DNA of 55,976 bases from Chloroflexota bacterium (GCA_020629055.1 JAHDEB010000002.1:7079-63054), one strand, 5' to 3'; counted from the stretch's first letter, positions 1 through 9,658 are shown. The notes: a model not told the origin generated them from the sequence alone. Translations and numbers: made by a program.

Positions 1-1
1 T

Positions 2-1219
2 AACCATGAGGGTTGGCAAGATCAGCCCATCTCCTAACCTCTCTCGCAAGAAGAGGAACGGCCAACGCAGTTGGTCCATCCTCCCCCCTCGGGGGAGGTT
101 AGGAGGGGGGGACTGGAAGGTTTTGAAAAGCTTGAACAGCAGACCCGCTAGCCCGGCCCAAAAAAGCAGATTGCAAACGGCATAGAACCATTGAGGGGCA
201 AAGACATTGACTCCGCCAAACAACCCCCAGAATGAGCGGAAAAAGGTGCCGAATTCAGCTATCCAATCAACGCCCGCTAATGTCGGGTTCGGGCGTGTAC
301 CTTGCACAGCGATAAACGGATTCAGGCCGGTTAGGTCTGAATACAAGCGCCAGTTGCGGGCCAGCCACGGACCGACAAGGGTCAATGCGATGGCCAAAGT
401 GAGTAAGCCACGGCCGGTTTGCACTTGTAACGCCTGCCAATCGGTTTGTTTGGATGGGGGGCGCCAGGCCAAAAACATGCGACGGGCGGTGACGAGCCCT
501 GCAAGTAATAACAGCGTCGCCAGACTTAATTTGGTCAGCATGCCTAGGCCACACACTATGCCCAGCATGACGGTGTCGATGAGCGGGGCTGAGCCATTCT
601 CTTGTGACTGTGATTGCCAGATTTTGACCAGCAAAAACAGCCCGGCCGACCCGAGCATGACCGAAAGAGAATCGTTGTTAACGGCCGCACTGATAAACAG
701 AAACATCGGATTAAAGGCGGTCAACGCAACAACAAACAGAGCCGTTTGCCGGTCAAAAAACAGGTTGGCCGTTAGCCAGCCAAACCACAGGGTGCCAAGG
801 CCTAATCCGATTGAAAGGAGCCGGATGATGTGGACGGCTAAAATCGAACCGGTCCAAGGGAACCGTTCGGCCGCAGGATCATGGAAAACAAGGTTTTTAT
901 TTTTGATTTGGGCCGCATTGCCGATGAACGCGTGTCGGTTTTCGACATGGACTTCGTCGAGGTCGGCCGTGTCGACCCAACTGGTGGCGGCCGCCATGAG
1001 CAAATAGTAGAGGGGTGGCTGAGCTCCCTCTTGCTTCCATTTGCCCACATTGTCTGGGTCTAAAAAGACCAGCTCGCCCGTTTGGTGAATGTGCTGCACA
1101 ACCGGAAAATGTTTGTACTCATCAGATGATTCGAATGGAGGTGTGGCCCAAGAATAAACAAGAGCGAGCAGTAGGTAGAGGATGCAGATGGTTGAGAAGC
1201 CAATTCGGTTGATCGACAT
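2..1219 (-). CDS. GT39-like membrane glycosyltransferase, C-terminus off window
   Basis: The minus-strand frame opens with ATG at 1219 and stays open to the left edge, so only about 406 N-terminal residues are present. It begins with a transmembrane helix and then the segment ATPPFESSDEYKHFP, with QPPLYYLL further on. This resembles the first extracytoplasmic loop of GT39/ArnT/PMT-type enzymes, whose acidic residue there is catalytic. Several hydrophobic helices follow. Such enzymes transfer sugars from polyprenyl-phosphate carriers on the outer membrane face. The start lies 3 nt after the stop of the upstream gene (1223-4051), so the two are probably co-transcribed. The distal part carries an in-frame G/C-rich palindromic segment (about 32-105). 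The acceptor is unknown. Confidence 0.75.
   Translation of the reverse strand, partial: MSINRIGFSTICILYLLLALVYSWATPPFESSDEYKHFPVVQHIHQTGELVFLDPDNVGKWKQEGAQPPLYYLLMAAATSWVDTADLDEVHVENRHAFIGNAAQIKNKNLVFHDPAAERFPWTGSILAVHIIRLLSIGLGLGTLWFGWLTANLFFDRQTALFVVALTAFNPMFLFISAAVNNDSLSVMLGSAGLFLLVKIWQSQSQENGSAPLIDTVMLGIVCGLGMLTKLSLATLLLLAGLVTARRMFLAWRPPSKQTDWQALQVQTGRGLLTLAIALTLVGPWLARNWRLYSDLTGLNPFIAVQGTRPNPTLAGVDWIAEFGTFFRSFWGLFGGVNVFAPQWFYAVCNLLFWAGLAGLLFKLFKTFQSPPPNLPRGGRMDQLRWPFLFLRERLGDGLILPTLMV
32..105. repeat. G/C-rich inverted repeat inside a coding region
   Basis: CTCCTAACCTC at 32-42 is the inverse complement of GAGGTTAGGAG at 95-105, and between them lies a second G/C palindrome (CTCCCCCCTCGGGGGAG region, about 82-97). 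The segment is read in frame by the glycosyltransferase as a Pro/Arg/Gly-rich insert containing PPPNLPRGEDG. It looks like a dispersed palindromic element tolerated in a coding sequence. Copies elsewhere cannot be checked here. Confidence 0.45.
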
Positions 1220-1222
1220 ACG

Positions 1223-4051
1223 TTATTTGATCTCTATTTCGCCAAGTTCAATTTGGCTGTTGGGCAGGTCTGTGCCGTTGAGCACAACAAACGGCCGGAC
1301 AAAGCTGTTGGGTTCATATAAGCCCACGTTGAGTAGATAGGTGCCTGGCACCACGCTGGTTAAGTCTAACTCATGAACGTCAGATAGATATTCGCCTGTG
1401 CGCCATCCGGTCGTGGGGCGTAATCCCACACCAGGAATCCAATCTTTTTGGCTGACCACTTGGCCGGTTGCCGGGTCGATGAGGTGGACGTATGACAGGT
1501 AGAAGGTTTCTGGGTCGGCGGTTACTTGCCAGACCAGTTCAACCGATAAACGGTCCCCCGATTGGTTCGAGTTTGCACCGGTCAATGTGGCGAAATTGCC
1601 AAAGTTCGCCTCGACCGGTTTTTGGACCTCAGGTGCTTGGTCGAGAAATGGCCACGGCAGCACTTCTACCGAGCCTAACGTGGCCCAGTCTGAACTGAAG
1701 AGTGACCGGCCGCTTTTTGCTGGCACAACTTCCCCTTCATCAAGCAGCTGCCAGCGGAATCGGTATATGCCTGGGGCGGCATCGGCTGGGAATAGCGCTT
1801 CGGCATGATCACGATATAAACCGTCGGCCGTCCAGCCGTTGACCCAATCTGCCCCGGGCTTGCCGCTTTTATCGGCAATCAGCTGGTCGTCCGGGCCAAA
1901 AATCTGCATTTTATAGGTTAGATTGGTCGTGTCGATGTCGGCCGCTGTTTGCCATACAACATGAGTGGGCAAAAAATGACCGGGGCGAATTTCTAGGTCG
2001 GGGACGGCGATTTGGGCGAGTGAAATCCCGTTGTCAAACTGAATAGATTCCCTGTTTGTTGGCAATGGTATGACTGGTTGAGCCGGTAGTGGCAGCGTCA
2101 AGTTTGGCAGCTTCTGCTTTTCCCCCAAGGTTCCACCATTCGGGTTCACAACACTCAGCCAAACTTCATATTCTCCGGACGCCAATCCTAGTGGACGTGG
2201 GATATCAAGCTGGGTGACATTCGGCCGATCCTCCTGCCAAGGCAAACCAAATTGGGCCGTTTGTTCATCTAAGACAAATAGCGGCTGTTGGTGGCGTACC
2301 CATTCCCATCCATCTGGCCCGACTAAAGTCAGTATCGCTTCAAGGTCACTGTCGGGCAGTGGCCCGTCCCAAACGGTATTTAACCAAATTCGCTCGGGGG
2401 CGATGGCGGCTAACCCGCTGTTTGTCAGTGTGAGGGGGCCAAACGAAAGCGGCGATTCGGGGATGGTCGCTGCCTCGGCCGCAGCTGTCTGGTAAGTGAC
2501 CGATTTTAAGAATGTTGCTCTGCCTTCAAACGACCATTCATCGATTTGTTTGGTATTTTCTAAAAGGAATGCTTGAACCGCTTGGTCATCGTCTCTTCCA
2601 TCATCTGAGGGGGATGGGATGTACCAGATGCGGGTATAAGTTTGTTGCAGATCGTTTAGGGTCAGAGAGGTTTCTTCGCTGAAGACGTGTGGATATTTGG
2701 GTAGGGCGATGACGCGTAGCTCTGCCCGTTGGCTGTAATATTCATGGGTCAGCATCAAAATCGGGTCGTTGTAGACCACGATGTCTTCGGCCGCGGCCCG
2801 ATCCTCGATATAACCGACCAAGTCACGCACATTGTCTTTGGCAACGTTGGGGCTGGTGTAGTGGGTGTAAATCGAACTGCTGGCCCCAATGAGCGGTATC
2901 GACAGCAGCAATAACCCGGCCGCATATCTCCAGCAGTTAACCGGCGTCGATTCGATTTGTGCGGCCCAGCGCCAAGCTGACCAGATCGCAATCGCGATGA
3001 ACAGCACAAATGCGCTGTGGCCGATCATGATATGGCGAATGCCGGTGTAAATCGGTTTCACAAAGGAGACGGCCGCCATGATGGCCGCTGGGGAAAGCAT
3101 CGAAATCGTCAGCAGGCTGAGCAGCGGCCAGCGGCGGTTGCGGATAAGAACAGCAAATCCGATGAGAAGCAGTAGCAAGAAGCCCCACACGAGGGTGATC
3201 ATGAACTGATAGTTTTCTGTGGGGGTAAACCCTAATCCGTATCCTCGTACAAGGTCGCGTAAAATATTTTGAAAGGGCACTTGATAAAAACTTTTTTCAG
3301 CTCCGTCAAACAGGCGGGGGACCAAGCGAGGTAGAAAGGGGAGGATGCTTAATCCTGCTAAAATGGTGCCGGAAACGAGCCAGCGGCCGATCGGTACATG
3401 ACGCCAGAATAGGACGCCCCAGATGAGCGCATGGCCCACCACAAAAAAGGCACCCACAATATGGGTAAGGCCGGTGCAGAGGGCGAATACGGCATAGACG
3501 GCAAACCATTGTAGGGTAATTTGTCGATATTTATCTGGGGAGCCATTGTGTAGATGCACGAGGGTTTCCCAAAAAATAAAGATAAGAATGACCCCTAACA
3601 GGTCGAGCAGGGTGTACATGCGGGCTTCTTGGGCATACCAAATGTTAAGCGGGCTGACCGCCATCAGCAGGGCGGCGATGAGGCCCAGCATATCGGCGTT
3701 TTTGAACAGCCGCCGGCCGAGCTGAAACATCAACGGAATCGATAAGATGGTAAAAATTGCCGAAGGAAAACGATACGCAAAATCGGTTACCCCAATCAGC
3801 TTTTGTGATAGGTGAATCAGAATGAAATAGAACGGGGGATGGGTGTCTTGCGTCGGCTGCCCTGCGACATAAATGACGTTTCTGAGAATCTGCCAAATCG
3901 TTTGGCTAGACCTGCGTGGTGTCAGGGCTTCGTCTATCCAAAAGCTGAAGCGGTCGATGTGGTGTAGGGTAAGCCAAAAGCCGAGCCAAATCAGGCATAA
4001 AAGGCCAATTCGATAGAATAGTTGAGCCCTTTTTATTCGGTCGGAGCGCAT
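1223..4051 (-). CDS. GT39-family glycosyltransferase with extracellular C-terminal domains
   Basis: This is a 942-residue protein. The first ~400 residues form a polytopic membrane domain with GT39/PMT-type signatures: SFWIDEA in the first outer loop (putative catalytic Asp/Glu), DTHPPFYFILIH, and SPLNIWYAQEARMYTLLDL. Around 10 helices follow. Residues from about 420 form a soluble region with several beta-sandwich-like repeats (phrases such as GEYEVWLSVVNPNG, PGIYRFRWQLLDEG and PGTYLLNVGLYEPN), an architecture common in Chloroflexota glycosyltransferases of the RgtA/B/C/D-like type. It probably uses a lipid-linked sugar to glycosylate an extracytoplasmic acceptor. It is followed after 3 nt by a second GT39-like gene. 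The ATG at 4051 has only a weak ribosome binding site. Confidence 0.85.
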   Translation of the reverse strand: MRSDRIKRAQLFYRIGLLCLIWLGFWLTLHHIDRFSFWIDEALTPRRSSQTIWQILRNVIYVAGQPTQDTHPPFYFILIHLSQKLIGVTDFAYRFPSAIFTILSIPLMFQLGRRLFKNADMLGLIAALLMAVSPLNIWYAQEARMYTLLDLLGVILIFIFWETLVHLHNGSPDKYRQITLQWFAVYAVFALCTGLTHIVGAFFVVGHALIWGVLFWRHVPIGRWLVSGTILAGLSILPFLPRLVPRLFDGAEKSFYQVPFQNILRDLVRGYGLGFTPTENYQFMITLVWGFLLLLLIGFAVLIRNRRWPLLSLLTISMLSPAAIMAAVSFVKPIYTGIRHIMIGHSAFVLFIAIAIWSAWRWAAQIESTPVNCWRYAAGLLLLSIPLIGASSSIYTHYTSPNVAKDNVRDLVGYIEDRAAAEDIVVYNDPILMLTHEYYSQRAELRVIALPKYPHVFSEETSLTLNDLQQTYTRIWYIPSPSDDGRDDDQAVQAFLLENTKQIDEWSFEGRATFLKSVTYQTAAAEAATIPESPLSFGPLTLTNSGLAAIAPERIWLNTVWDGPLPDSDLEAILTLVGPDGWEWVRHQQPLFVLDEQTAQFGLPWQEDRPNVTQLDIPRPLGLASGEYEVWLSVVNPNGGTLGEKQKLPNLTLPLPAQPVIPLPTNRESIQFDNGISLAQIAVPDLEIRPGHFLPTHVVWQTAADIDTTNLTYKMQIFGPDDQLIADKSGKPGADWVNGWTADGLYRDHAEALFPADAAPGIYRFRWQLLDEGEVVPAKSGRSLFSSDWATLGSVEVLPWPFLDQAPEVQKPVEANFGNFATLTGANSNQSGDRLSVELVWQVTADPETFYLSYVHLIDPATGQVVSQKDWIPGVGLRPTTGWRTGEYLSDVHELDLTSVVPGTYLLNVGLYEPNSFVRPFVVLNGTDLPNSQIELGEIEIK

Positions 4052-4131
4052 TGTTTTGATTCTATAGCGGTCAACTGGAATGTCAATTTTTATTGTGCAG
4101 GTTTTAAGGCGATTTTAGGGGGCGTGCATCC

Positions 4132-4156
4132 GCCAATCCATGAATCCATGATTGGC
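4132..4156. repeat. Short perfect inverted repeat between trmH and GT39 gene
   Basis: GCCAATC (4132-4138) and GATTGGC (4150-4156) flank an 11-nt loop. It follows the trmH stop codon, but no T-run follows on the minus strand. It could be an mRNA 3'-end structure; it is not a convincing intrinsic terminator. Confidence 0.3.
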
Positions 4157-4174
4157 TTGTCAGCGAAGCGACAA

Positions 4175-4966
4175 TTAACATTCTTCCGGTTCTTCTTTAG
4201 GTAAATACTTTTCAGGGATCTCGAGATCTCGGTCCCGATAAAATTGGCGCACAAGCGCATCACCACTGCGGGTGGAGCGCATGAGCCAGTTGACCAGAAT
4301 TTCTTGCTTTTGTTCGGCCGGAATTTGCCACGGGATATCACTGTTGCGCAGTTGATGGGTTAATGTCTGTAATGTGAGGGCGGCGCTGACTGAAATGTTA
4401 AAGCTTTGCGTAAAACCAAACATCGGGATGGTCATAAACGTATCAGCCAAATCATGGGCTTCTTCACTTAATCCGGTTTCTTCGGTGCCAAAGCAGAGGG
4501 CGATCGGCCGATCAATCGGTAGGTCGTATAGGGAAACGGCTCCCGGCCGTAGCGAGGTCGCCACAATTGTGTATCCATCTTTCTTGAGCTGGTTGAGGCA
4601 GGTGCCGGTGTTGCCAGGCAACGCTTTGCGCGCTTCGGCCGCCGCTTTGGTCCCGCGCATGCCAGGATAGGGCATCGGGTCAGGTTGGCCGTACCGGTGT
4701 AGGGTTAACCAGCGAGATGCACCCATCGCGACTTCAGGGTTTAGGGTGTACTCATAGACATCTTCGATGATGTTGACATCTTGGATCCCAAAAATGTCGG
4801 CCGAACGCAAAACGGCACTGGCGTTGTGTGGCTGAAAGATATTTTCAAGCACCACCGTGATATGTCGGGTGCGCATCGCCAATACTTCATCAATTAGATT
4901 CCGTCGCTTCTCTGTTACGAACTGTGTCAGCCATTCGGCTATTTCACTGCTTAGATCATTTTTCAT
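4175..4966 (-). CDS. trmH: TrmH-type tRNA (guanosine-2'-O-)-methyltransferase
   Basis: This 263-residue SPOUT-class methyltransferase matches TrmH, which methylates the ribose of G18 in the tRNA D-loop using S-adenosylmethionine. All three SpoU motifs are present: LENIFQPHNASAVLRSADIFG (motif 1, Asn and Arg conserved), CFGTEETGLS (motif 2) and IPMFGFTQSFNISVSAAL (motif 3, deep-knot SAM site). The C-terminal extension with RSGDALVRQFY resembles the C-terminal helix of characterised TrmH proteins, favouring TrmH over the 23S rRNA enzyme RlmB. It is divergent from the TPR gene at 5106. The start has no strong ribosome binding site, but the length fits the family. Confidence 0.85.
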   Translation of the reverse strand: MKNDLSSEIAEWLTQFVTEKRRNLIDEVLAMRTRHITVVLENIFQPHNASAVLRSADIFGIQDVNIIEDVYEYTLNPEVAMGASRWLTLHRYGQPDPMPYPGMRGTKAAAEARKALPGNTGTCLNQLKKDGYTIVATSLRPGAVSLYDLPIDRPIALCFGTEETGLSEEAHDLADTFMTIPMFGFTQSFNISVSAALTLQTLTHQLRNSDIPWQIPAEQKQEILVNWLMRSTRSGDALVRQFYRDRDLEIPEKYLPKEEPEEC

Positions 4967-5105
4967 CTAAAAGGATTTTAACGGAAAGTCGATTCGTTAC
5001 GAAAAAGTTTAAAAAAGATGTCAAATCTGGGACCTTTGGGCATCATAATGGGGGCTAATGCTTAAAGAATAAAACAGGAAACAAAAATCGAGCTACACTT
5101 TAGAT

Positions 5106-6374
5106 ATGGTAATTAATCGTTCTCCATCCCGTTACCCCCGCCGCGGGGGACCATCTTGTCTGGTCATTATTTTATTTGTGGCGATTGCAGCTGCCTCAGG
5201 CGTGCTGTTCTCTAATGTTGAACAAGTGGTTGAGGTCATCATTCCAACTGAAACCCCCGAACCGACTCGTTCTGCTGAATCGTTCGCTTTTAGTGCCCAA
5301 CTGTATAATCGGGACGGCGATACGGAAAAAGCGATTGAGGCTTATCGCAAAGCGATCGTTCTAGACCCTGATAATCCCAACTATTACATTGAACTAATTA
5401 GCTTGCTTACCATCGAGGGTGATGCGGTCGAAGCGTTGAATATTGCGGAGCAGGTCAGCTTGATCGCTCCCGATGACCCAGACGTTTTGGTGTCTGTCGC
5501 TTCTGCCTATTTACAAAATGGTGAGCGCTTGGCGGAAATCGGTGAACGAGAAGATGCGTTGAATCAGTATGAACGAGCGATTCAATCGGCCGAACGTGCC
5601 ATCGGCAAGAATCCGAACTTGGCCCCTGCGTATGCGCTACAGGCGGGTGCCCTGATTCAACAGGACCGCGACAATTATCAGCGATCCAATGACCTAATCG
5701 ACTTGGCGATCGCTTTAGACTCTGGCAGTGAAATTGTTCACTATTATCGGGGCGTGGTGTTAGAAACCCAAGGATATTATGATCGGGCGATTGAAAGCTA
5801 CGAAACGGCGCGCCAGATCAACCCGTCTTATTTAGCCGCATCGTTGGCTGTGGCCTATAGCTATTTTTATACAGACAACCGGCAGCGGGCGATTGTGACG
5901 CTACGTGATCAAATCGAAGAGACTCCGAATAATGCGTCACTGCAAGACGCATTAGGCTGGATGTACTTCTTGGCGGGGCAATATCCTGAAGCGGAAGCGA
6001 CGCTTGAGAAAGCGGTAAAGCTAGATCAAAGTATGGTACGGGCCCATGCACATTTAGGGGCGGCTTATTTCAAAAACTTTAATTATGATTTTGCGATTCC
6101 GGAATTAGAGATTGCGGTCAGATCGTATGAAGCAAGCCGGACCGATGAAAACCCGCTGACAGACTCAAACTCGATTTATTACAACTACTTGGCGTTTGCG
6201 TATTTTCGTAAAGACCCGACTCGCTGCTTTGTTGCCGAAAACGAAGACTCGTATACGGCCGAAGAGCTATTTAATATTGTGCTTGATCAAATGGGGCCGG
6301 ATGGTATTCGTGGGGAAAATGCGAAAGTAGGGCTAGAGGATTGTCGTAAGGCTCGGATTGATGCAGGGGGATAA
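5106..6374 (+). CDS. Membrane-anchored TPR-repeat protein
   Basis: This is a 422-residue protein with a basic N-terminus (RYPRRGG), one transmembrane helix (about residues 19-37), a short Thr/Pro-rich linker (TETPEPT) and then tandem TPR repeats. Examples are AIEAYRKAIVLDPDNPNYY, YDRAIESYETARQINPSY and YPEAEATLEKAVKLDQSM. The TPR solenoid is predicted to lie outside the membrane. TPR domains scaffold protein complexes, but no partner is evident because the neighbours (trmH, trxB) face other ways. The C-terminal ~60 residues are less repetitive and carry two Cys. No specific function can be assigned. Confidence 0.8.
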   Translation: MVINRSPSRYPRRGGPSCLVIILFVAIAAASGVLFSNVEQVVEVIIPTETPEPTRSAESFAFSAQLYNRDGDTEKAIEAYRKAIVLDPDNPNYYIELISLLTIEGDAVEALNIAEQVSLIAPDDPDVLVSVASAYLQNGERLAEIGEREDALNQYERAIQSAERAIGKNPNLAPAYALQAGALIQQDRDNYQRSNDLIDLAIALDSGSEIVHYYRGVVLETQGYYDRAIESYETARQINPSYLAASLAVAYSYFYTDNRQRAIVTLRDQIEETPNNASLQDALGWMYFLAGQYPEAEATLEKAVKLDQSMVRAHAHLGAAYFKNFNYDFAIPELEIAVRSYEASRTDENPLTDSNSIYYNYLAFAYFRKDPTRCFVAENEDSYTAEELFNIVLDQMGPDGIRGENAKVGLEDCRKARIDAGG

Positions 6375-6382
6375 TTCGGTAT

Positions 6383-6466
6383 TCAGTCCGCTTCGCTATC
6401 CAGTGGGTCAGAACAGTGGTAAACCGATTACCGACCCGCAGGGTACCGACTAGCGAAGCGAACTGA
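6383..6466. terminator. Long imperfect inverted repeat between convergent genes
   Basis: The arms at 6383-6398 and 6451-6466 are complementary over 16 positions with one mismatch (TCAGTCCGCTTCGCTA against TAGCGAAGCGAACTGA). They enclose about 52 nt and sit exactly between the ends of the TPR gene and trxB. The position suggests a bidirectional transcript-end structure, but there are no T-tracts, so a dispersed repeat is also possible. Confidence 0.4.
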
Positions 6467-6473
6467 TTACTGT

Positions 6474-7412
6474 CTACGCTTCGTGCTCAGCTAACCAACG
6501 TTCGGCCGACATCGCTGCCGCTGTCCCTTGGCCTACGGAAGTTGCTACTTGGCGATAGATAGAGTCTTGAATTTCACCGGCCGCAAATACGCCTTCAACA
6601 TTCGTGCGCATCAGCTCATCGGTAATGAAATATCCTTCTTCGTCTAATTCAATCTGATCTTTAAAGATTTGGCTGTTGGGAATATGGCCGATGAATAGAA
6701 AAAAGCCGTCGGTATTCATTTCTGAAACCTCATCTGTTTTGCGATTTTTCAGCCGAACCCCAGTTACTTCTTCATCACCCAAAACTTCCTCTGCGACGGT
6801 GTCCCAAATAAAGTCTATTTTTTCGTTGGCGAATGCACGCTTTTGTAGGACTGGGCCAGCCCGTAGCTCATCGCGTCGATGGATGATCGTGACTTTATTG
6901 GCGAATTTAGTGAGGAACAATCCTTCCTCTAGCGCACTGTCACCACCGCCAATCACCACAACCGGCCGATCGCGATAGAAGAATCCGTCACAGGTTCCAC
7001 AGGTGCTGACCCCGCGACCCCAGAATTTTTCTTCACCCGGAATACCTAGCTTACGAGGGGAAGCACCGACGGTTACGATCAGCGCATCGACTTCATAGGT
7101 TTCGTTATATGTTTCTACCGTAAATGGGCTTCCGTTGGATGTGTCAACGCTTTTGACGTGATCATAAACAAGCTTTGCCCCGAATTTTTCAGCCTGTTTA
7201 ACCATGTGGTCGATTAACGCTTGGCCGGAAATGACTTCGTCAAAACCTGGATAGTTTTCGACTTCACTGGAAAGGGCGATTTGTCCGCCGAGTTGGTCCC
7301 CTACGATGACAACCGGTTCTAGCATGGCGCGGCCGGTGTACATTGCGGCCGTTAAACCTGCTGGACCTGATCCGATAATTAATACTTTTTCTTTTTTCAT
7401 AGCATTATCCAA
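6474..7412 (-). CDS. trxB: Thioredoxin reductase (NADPH)
   Basis: This 312-residue FAD-dependent reductase passes electrons from NADPH to oxidised thioredoxin. Visible are the FAD dinucleotide-binding motif GSGPAG (residues 14-19), the redox-active disulfide CGTC at 138-141 in [10 protein letters not shown], the NADPH-binding motif GGGDSA just after it, and the C-terminal FAD motif GVFAAGEI. Length and order match low-molecular-weight bacterial TrxB. Two possible starts exist: ATG at 7412, or the ATG four codons later ([10 protein letters not shown]), which fits family N-termini better. It lies in the same direction as the histidine kinase upstream but has its own 107-bp leader. Confidence 0.93.
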   Translation of the reverse strand: MDNAMKKEKVLIIGSGPAGLTAAMYTGRAMLEPVVIVGDQLGGQIALSSEVENYPGFDEVISGQALIDHMVKQAEKFGAKLVYDHVKSVDTSNGSPFTVETYNETYEVDALIVTVGASPRKLGIPGEEKFWGRGVSTCGTCDGFFYRDRPVVVIGGGDSALEEGLFLTKFANKVTIIHRRDELRAGPVLQKRAFANEKIDFIWDTVAEEVLGDEEVTGVRLKNRKTDEVSEMNTDGFFLFIGHIPNSQIFKDQIELDEEGYFITDELMRTNVEGVFAAGEIQDSIYRQVATSVGQGTAAAMSAERWLAEHEA

Positions 7413-7465
7413 AAGACCTGACTGGTCTATAAAATGTATTTTAAACGGCGCGAAGCCGTAGCCTA

Positions 7466-7510
7466 AATCATAACGGTCTCTTTGTTGTGGTTCAACAGAA
7501 ACGAGAGACC
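7466..7510 (-). terminator. Possible stem-loop after the histidine kinase gene
   Basis: Just beyond the histidine-kinase stop, GGTCTCT and AGAGACC form a 7-bp stem that can extend inward through a bulge (TGTTG with CAACA). No T-run follows it on the minus strand, so it may be a processing or stabilising hairpin rather than a true intrinsic terminator. Confidence 0.3.
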
Positions 7511-7519
7511 CTTATTTTG

Positions 7520-8755
7520 TTATTCTGTTAATACTGGAAAGATGCAGTGGAAGGCTGAACCCTTACCCAATTGACTTTCGACTTCCAGCCGGCCGTCATG
7601 CGCTTCGACCAATTTCTTGACAATCGAAAGCCCTAAACCGGTCCCTTCAGTGACTTCGCTGCCATGCGAGACCCGATAAAAGCGAGTAAACAGGTTTTTC
7701 ATATCCGCCGGATCGATCCCCCTGCCTGTGTCCATCACAGAAATCCAAACCCCGGTCGGTTTCGAGGCGACCTTGATGGCGACCTTGCCACCCGGCTTGT
7801 TGAATTTAATCGCATTGCTGACCAGATTGATAAACACTTGCTGTAGGCGGCTGACATCTCCCATGATATCGGGCAGTGACTGAGATTCAATCATCAGGCT
7901 CATGGTTAGTCCCGCTTTTTCAGCTTGGGCTTCGAGGGTTTCAACCACAGATTGCACCAACTCTATCGGATTGACCGGCACAAGGTCTAGTGCATAGCGG
8001 CCGGATTCGAGGCGTGACAGCGTCAAAAAGTCTTGGGTCATGCGGGTCAGACGGCGGGTTTCTCGCTTAAATGTGCCTAACACCTGTCTGCGCTGCTCAT
8101 CTGAAAGAGCATCCATTTCAAGCATTTCGGCCGCGGCCGTCATCGCCATAAGAGGGGTTTTTAACTCATGCATCGTTTCAGCAATCGCATCGGATTGGGA
8201 AAATAGGCGAGAGTTGATAATTGAAACAGCCGCTTGAGACCCTAACGCTTGGGCAACCGCTTGATCATAGGGGGTATATTTACCATCATTTTTTTTATTA
8301 AATGCTTCAAGCACTCCGATGACTTCCCCACGGTCTCTTAATGGAACGATCAATAGGTTACGGACCGTCACCCCGGCTGATTTACTGGTATTTTTATGGT
8401 GCCGTTCATCGTTTTCTACATCTTCAATGATGACCGGTTTGTTTTCCGTAACGACCCAACCGGCTAAGCTGCCGTCTAGTGGAACCAAAACATCTGCCAG
8501 TGCATGCTGGGTGCTAGATGCGACAAAGCGAAGCTCTGTTTCATTGGGTTCAATGAGTAAAATCGAAGTGCCTTCAGATTCTGTTAGATCGGTAGCGGCC
8601 GCCAATACACTTTTCAAAATATCTGGCAGGTTTAAAGTAGACCCCAACGAGCGGCTAACCAATAGCAAACGTTGCAAATGCTGCGGTTTTAGCCCTGGCA
8701 AGATTTCAACTGTATCGTAAATGCTGATCGGTTTGTCTTCAGATGGGTTGGTCAT
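7520..8755 (-). CDS. GAF-domain sensor histidine kinase
   Basis: This 411-residue protein has no membrane helices. A GAF domain spans about residues 35-185 (PLDGSLAGWVV, VRNLLIVPLRDRGEVIGVL). A HisKA dimerisation domain follows, with phospho-acceptor His196 in MHELKTPL. The HATPase domain is complete: N-box around Asn314 (FINLVSNAIKF), G1 box DTGRGID (342-348) and G2 box GTGLGLS (371-377). It is therefore predicted to be a soluble, catalytically competent kinase sensing a small ligand or redox state. No response regulator is adjacent. The nearest REC domain belongs to the CpaE fusion two genes upstream (9659-10819), a possible but unproven partner. Confidence 0.9.
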   Translation of the reverse strand: MTNPSEDKPISIYDTVEILPGLKPQHLQRLLLVSRSLGSTLNLPDILKSVLAAATDLTESEGTSILLIEPNETELRFVASSTQHALADVLVPLDGSLAGWVVTENKPVIIEDVENDERHHKNTSKSAGVTVRNLLIVPLRDRGEVIGVLEAFNKKNDGKYTPYDQAVAQALGSQAAVSIINSRLFSQSDAIAETMHELKTPLMAMTAAAEMLEMDALSDEQRRQVLGTFKRETRRLTRMTQDFLTLSRLESGRYALDLVPVNPIELVQSVVETLEAQAEKAGLTMSLMIESQSLPDIMGDVSRLQQVFINLVSNAIKFNKPGGKVAIKVASKPTGVWISVMDTGRGIDPADMKNLFTRFYRVSHGSEVTEGTGLGLSIVKKLVEAHDGRLEVESQLGKGSAFHCIFPVLTE

Positions 8756-8820
8756 AATTTAGCTTAAAGGGTGGACGATTAAATTTCGTGTGTGTTTTCC
8801 AATCAGAGATCGGGTTAGTG

Positions 8821-9606
8821 TCAATTTTGCATGGCGCTGATAATCGCGGGAAACACTTCTGCTACATCCCCACGAATAATAATATCTGCCAACTGATCGG
8901 CCGGGGTTGGATCAAAGTTAATAATGATGAGCCGTGCTTGATGGCGCTTTGCGGCCCAAGGCAATTGGCTGACCGGCGCGACTTCTAAAGATGATCCAGC
9001 CACAATCATTAGATCGGCTGTCTCTGACGCATTTTGTGCCATGGTCATGATTTCAAAAGGTAAAAGTTCGCCAAAGAGAATAACTTTGGGTTTCATGATG
9101 GCGGCACAAGATGGGCAGGTGGGCATTGATCCATCAGCCGCCAGTTTTAGCATGAACGGTTCGGCCGCTTCATGATGGCCACATGTCAAACATTCAACTT
9201 CTCGGACATGGCCATGTACTTCGTAGACCGTTTGTGACCCAGCTTTGGTGTGAAGCCCATCGATATTTTGGGTAATAACGGCCGAAAGTTTCCCCATCTC
9301 TTCTAACTGGGCCAAGGCCATATGAGCCGGATTGGGTTTTGCTTGACTGGTAATTTGGACCAATGGGCGGATCCACTCATAAAAGTTTTGTGGTGCTTGT
9401 CGGAACGCATCGATATTGGCGACTTCCATCGGGTTATGCGTTTCCCAAAGCCCAGACTGCGGCGAACGAAAGTCGGGAATACCGGATGGGGTTGAAAAAC
9501 CAGCACCGGTCAGGGCGACGGCCGATCGGCTGCTGCTAAGCAGCTGGGCAGCAGCCTCGATTTCTTTTTTTAAATGATTATTTGCTTCAATCATGTCTGC
9601 TGACAC
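8821..9606 (-). CDS. Sir2-family NAD-dependent protein deacylase
   Basis: This 261-residue sirtuin removes acyl groups from lysine using NAD+. Motifs are in order: GAGFS (34-38) with GIPDFRSPQSGLW, TQNID (112-116), the catalytic His in HGH (131-133), a structural zinc site of four Cys (139, 142, 164, 167), and GSSLEVAP. The residues that would mark a desuccinylase/demalonylase pocket were not resolved by eye, so acyl specificity is open. It lies between the histidine kinase and the REC-CpaE gene in the same orientation with short gaps, so a common transcript is plausible. Confidence 0.92.
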   Translation of the reverse strand: MSADMIEANNHLKKEIEAAAQLLSSSRSAVALTGAGFSTPSGIPDFRSPQSGLWETHNPMEVANIDAFRQAPQNFYEWIRPLVQITSQAKPNPAHMALAQLEEMGKLSAVITQNIDGLHTKAGSQTVYEVHGHVREVECLTCGHHEAAEPFMLKLAADGSMPTCPSCAAIMKPKVILFGELLPFEIMTMAQNASETADLMIVAGSSLEVAPVSQLPWAAKRHQARLIIINFDPTPADQLADIIIRGDVAEVFPAIISAMQN

Positions 9607-9658
9607 GTTATGAGAGGATAGGAATGGTTAAATGAATGTTGCAGAACCCTTGGGACGT

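Noticed and set aside
207-1007. A 266-codon plus-strand open frame
   Set aside because: It lies opposite the minus-strand glycosyltransferase, which shows membrane helices and family motifs; the plus-strand translation has random-looking composition.
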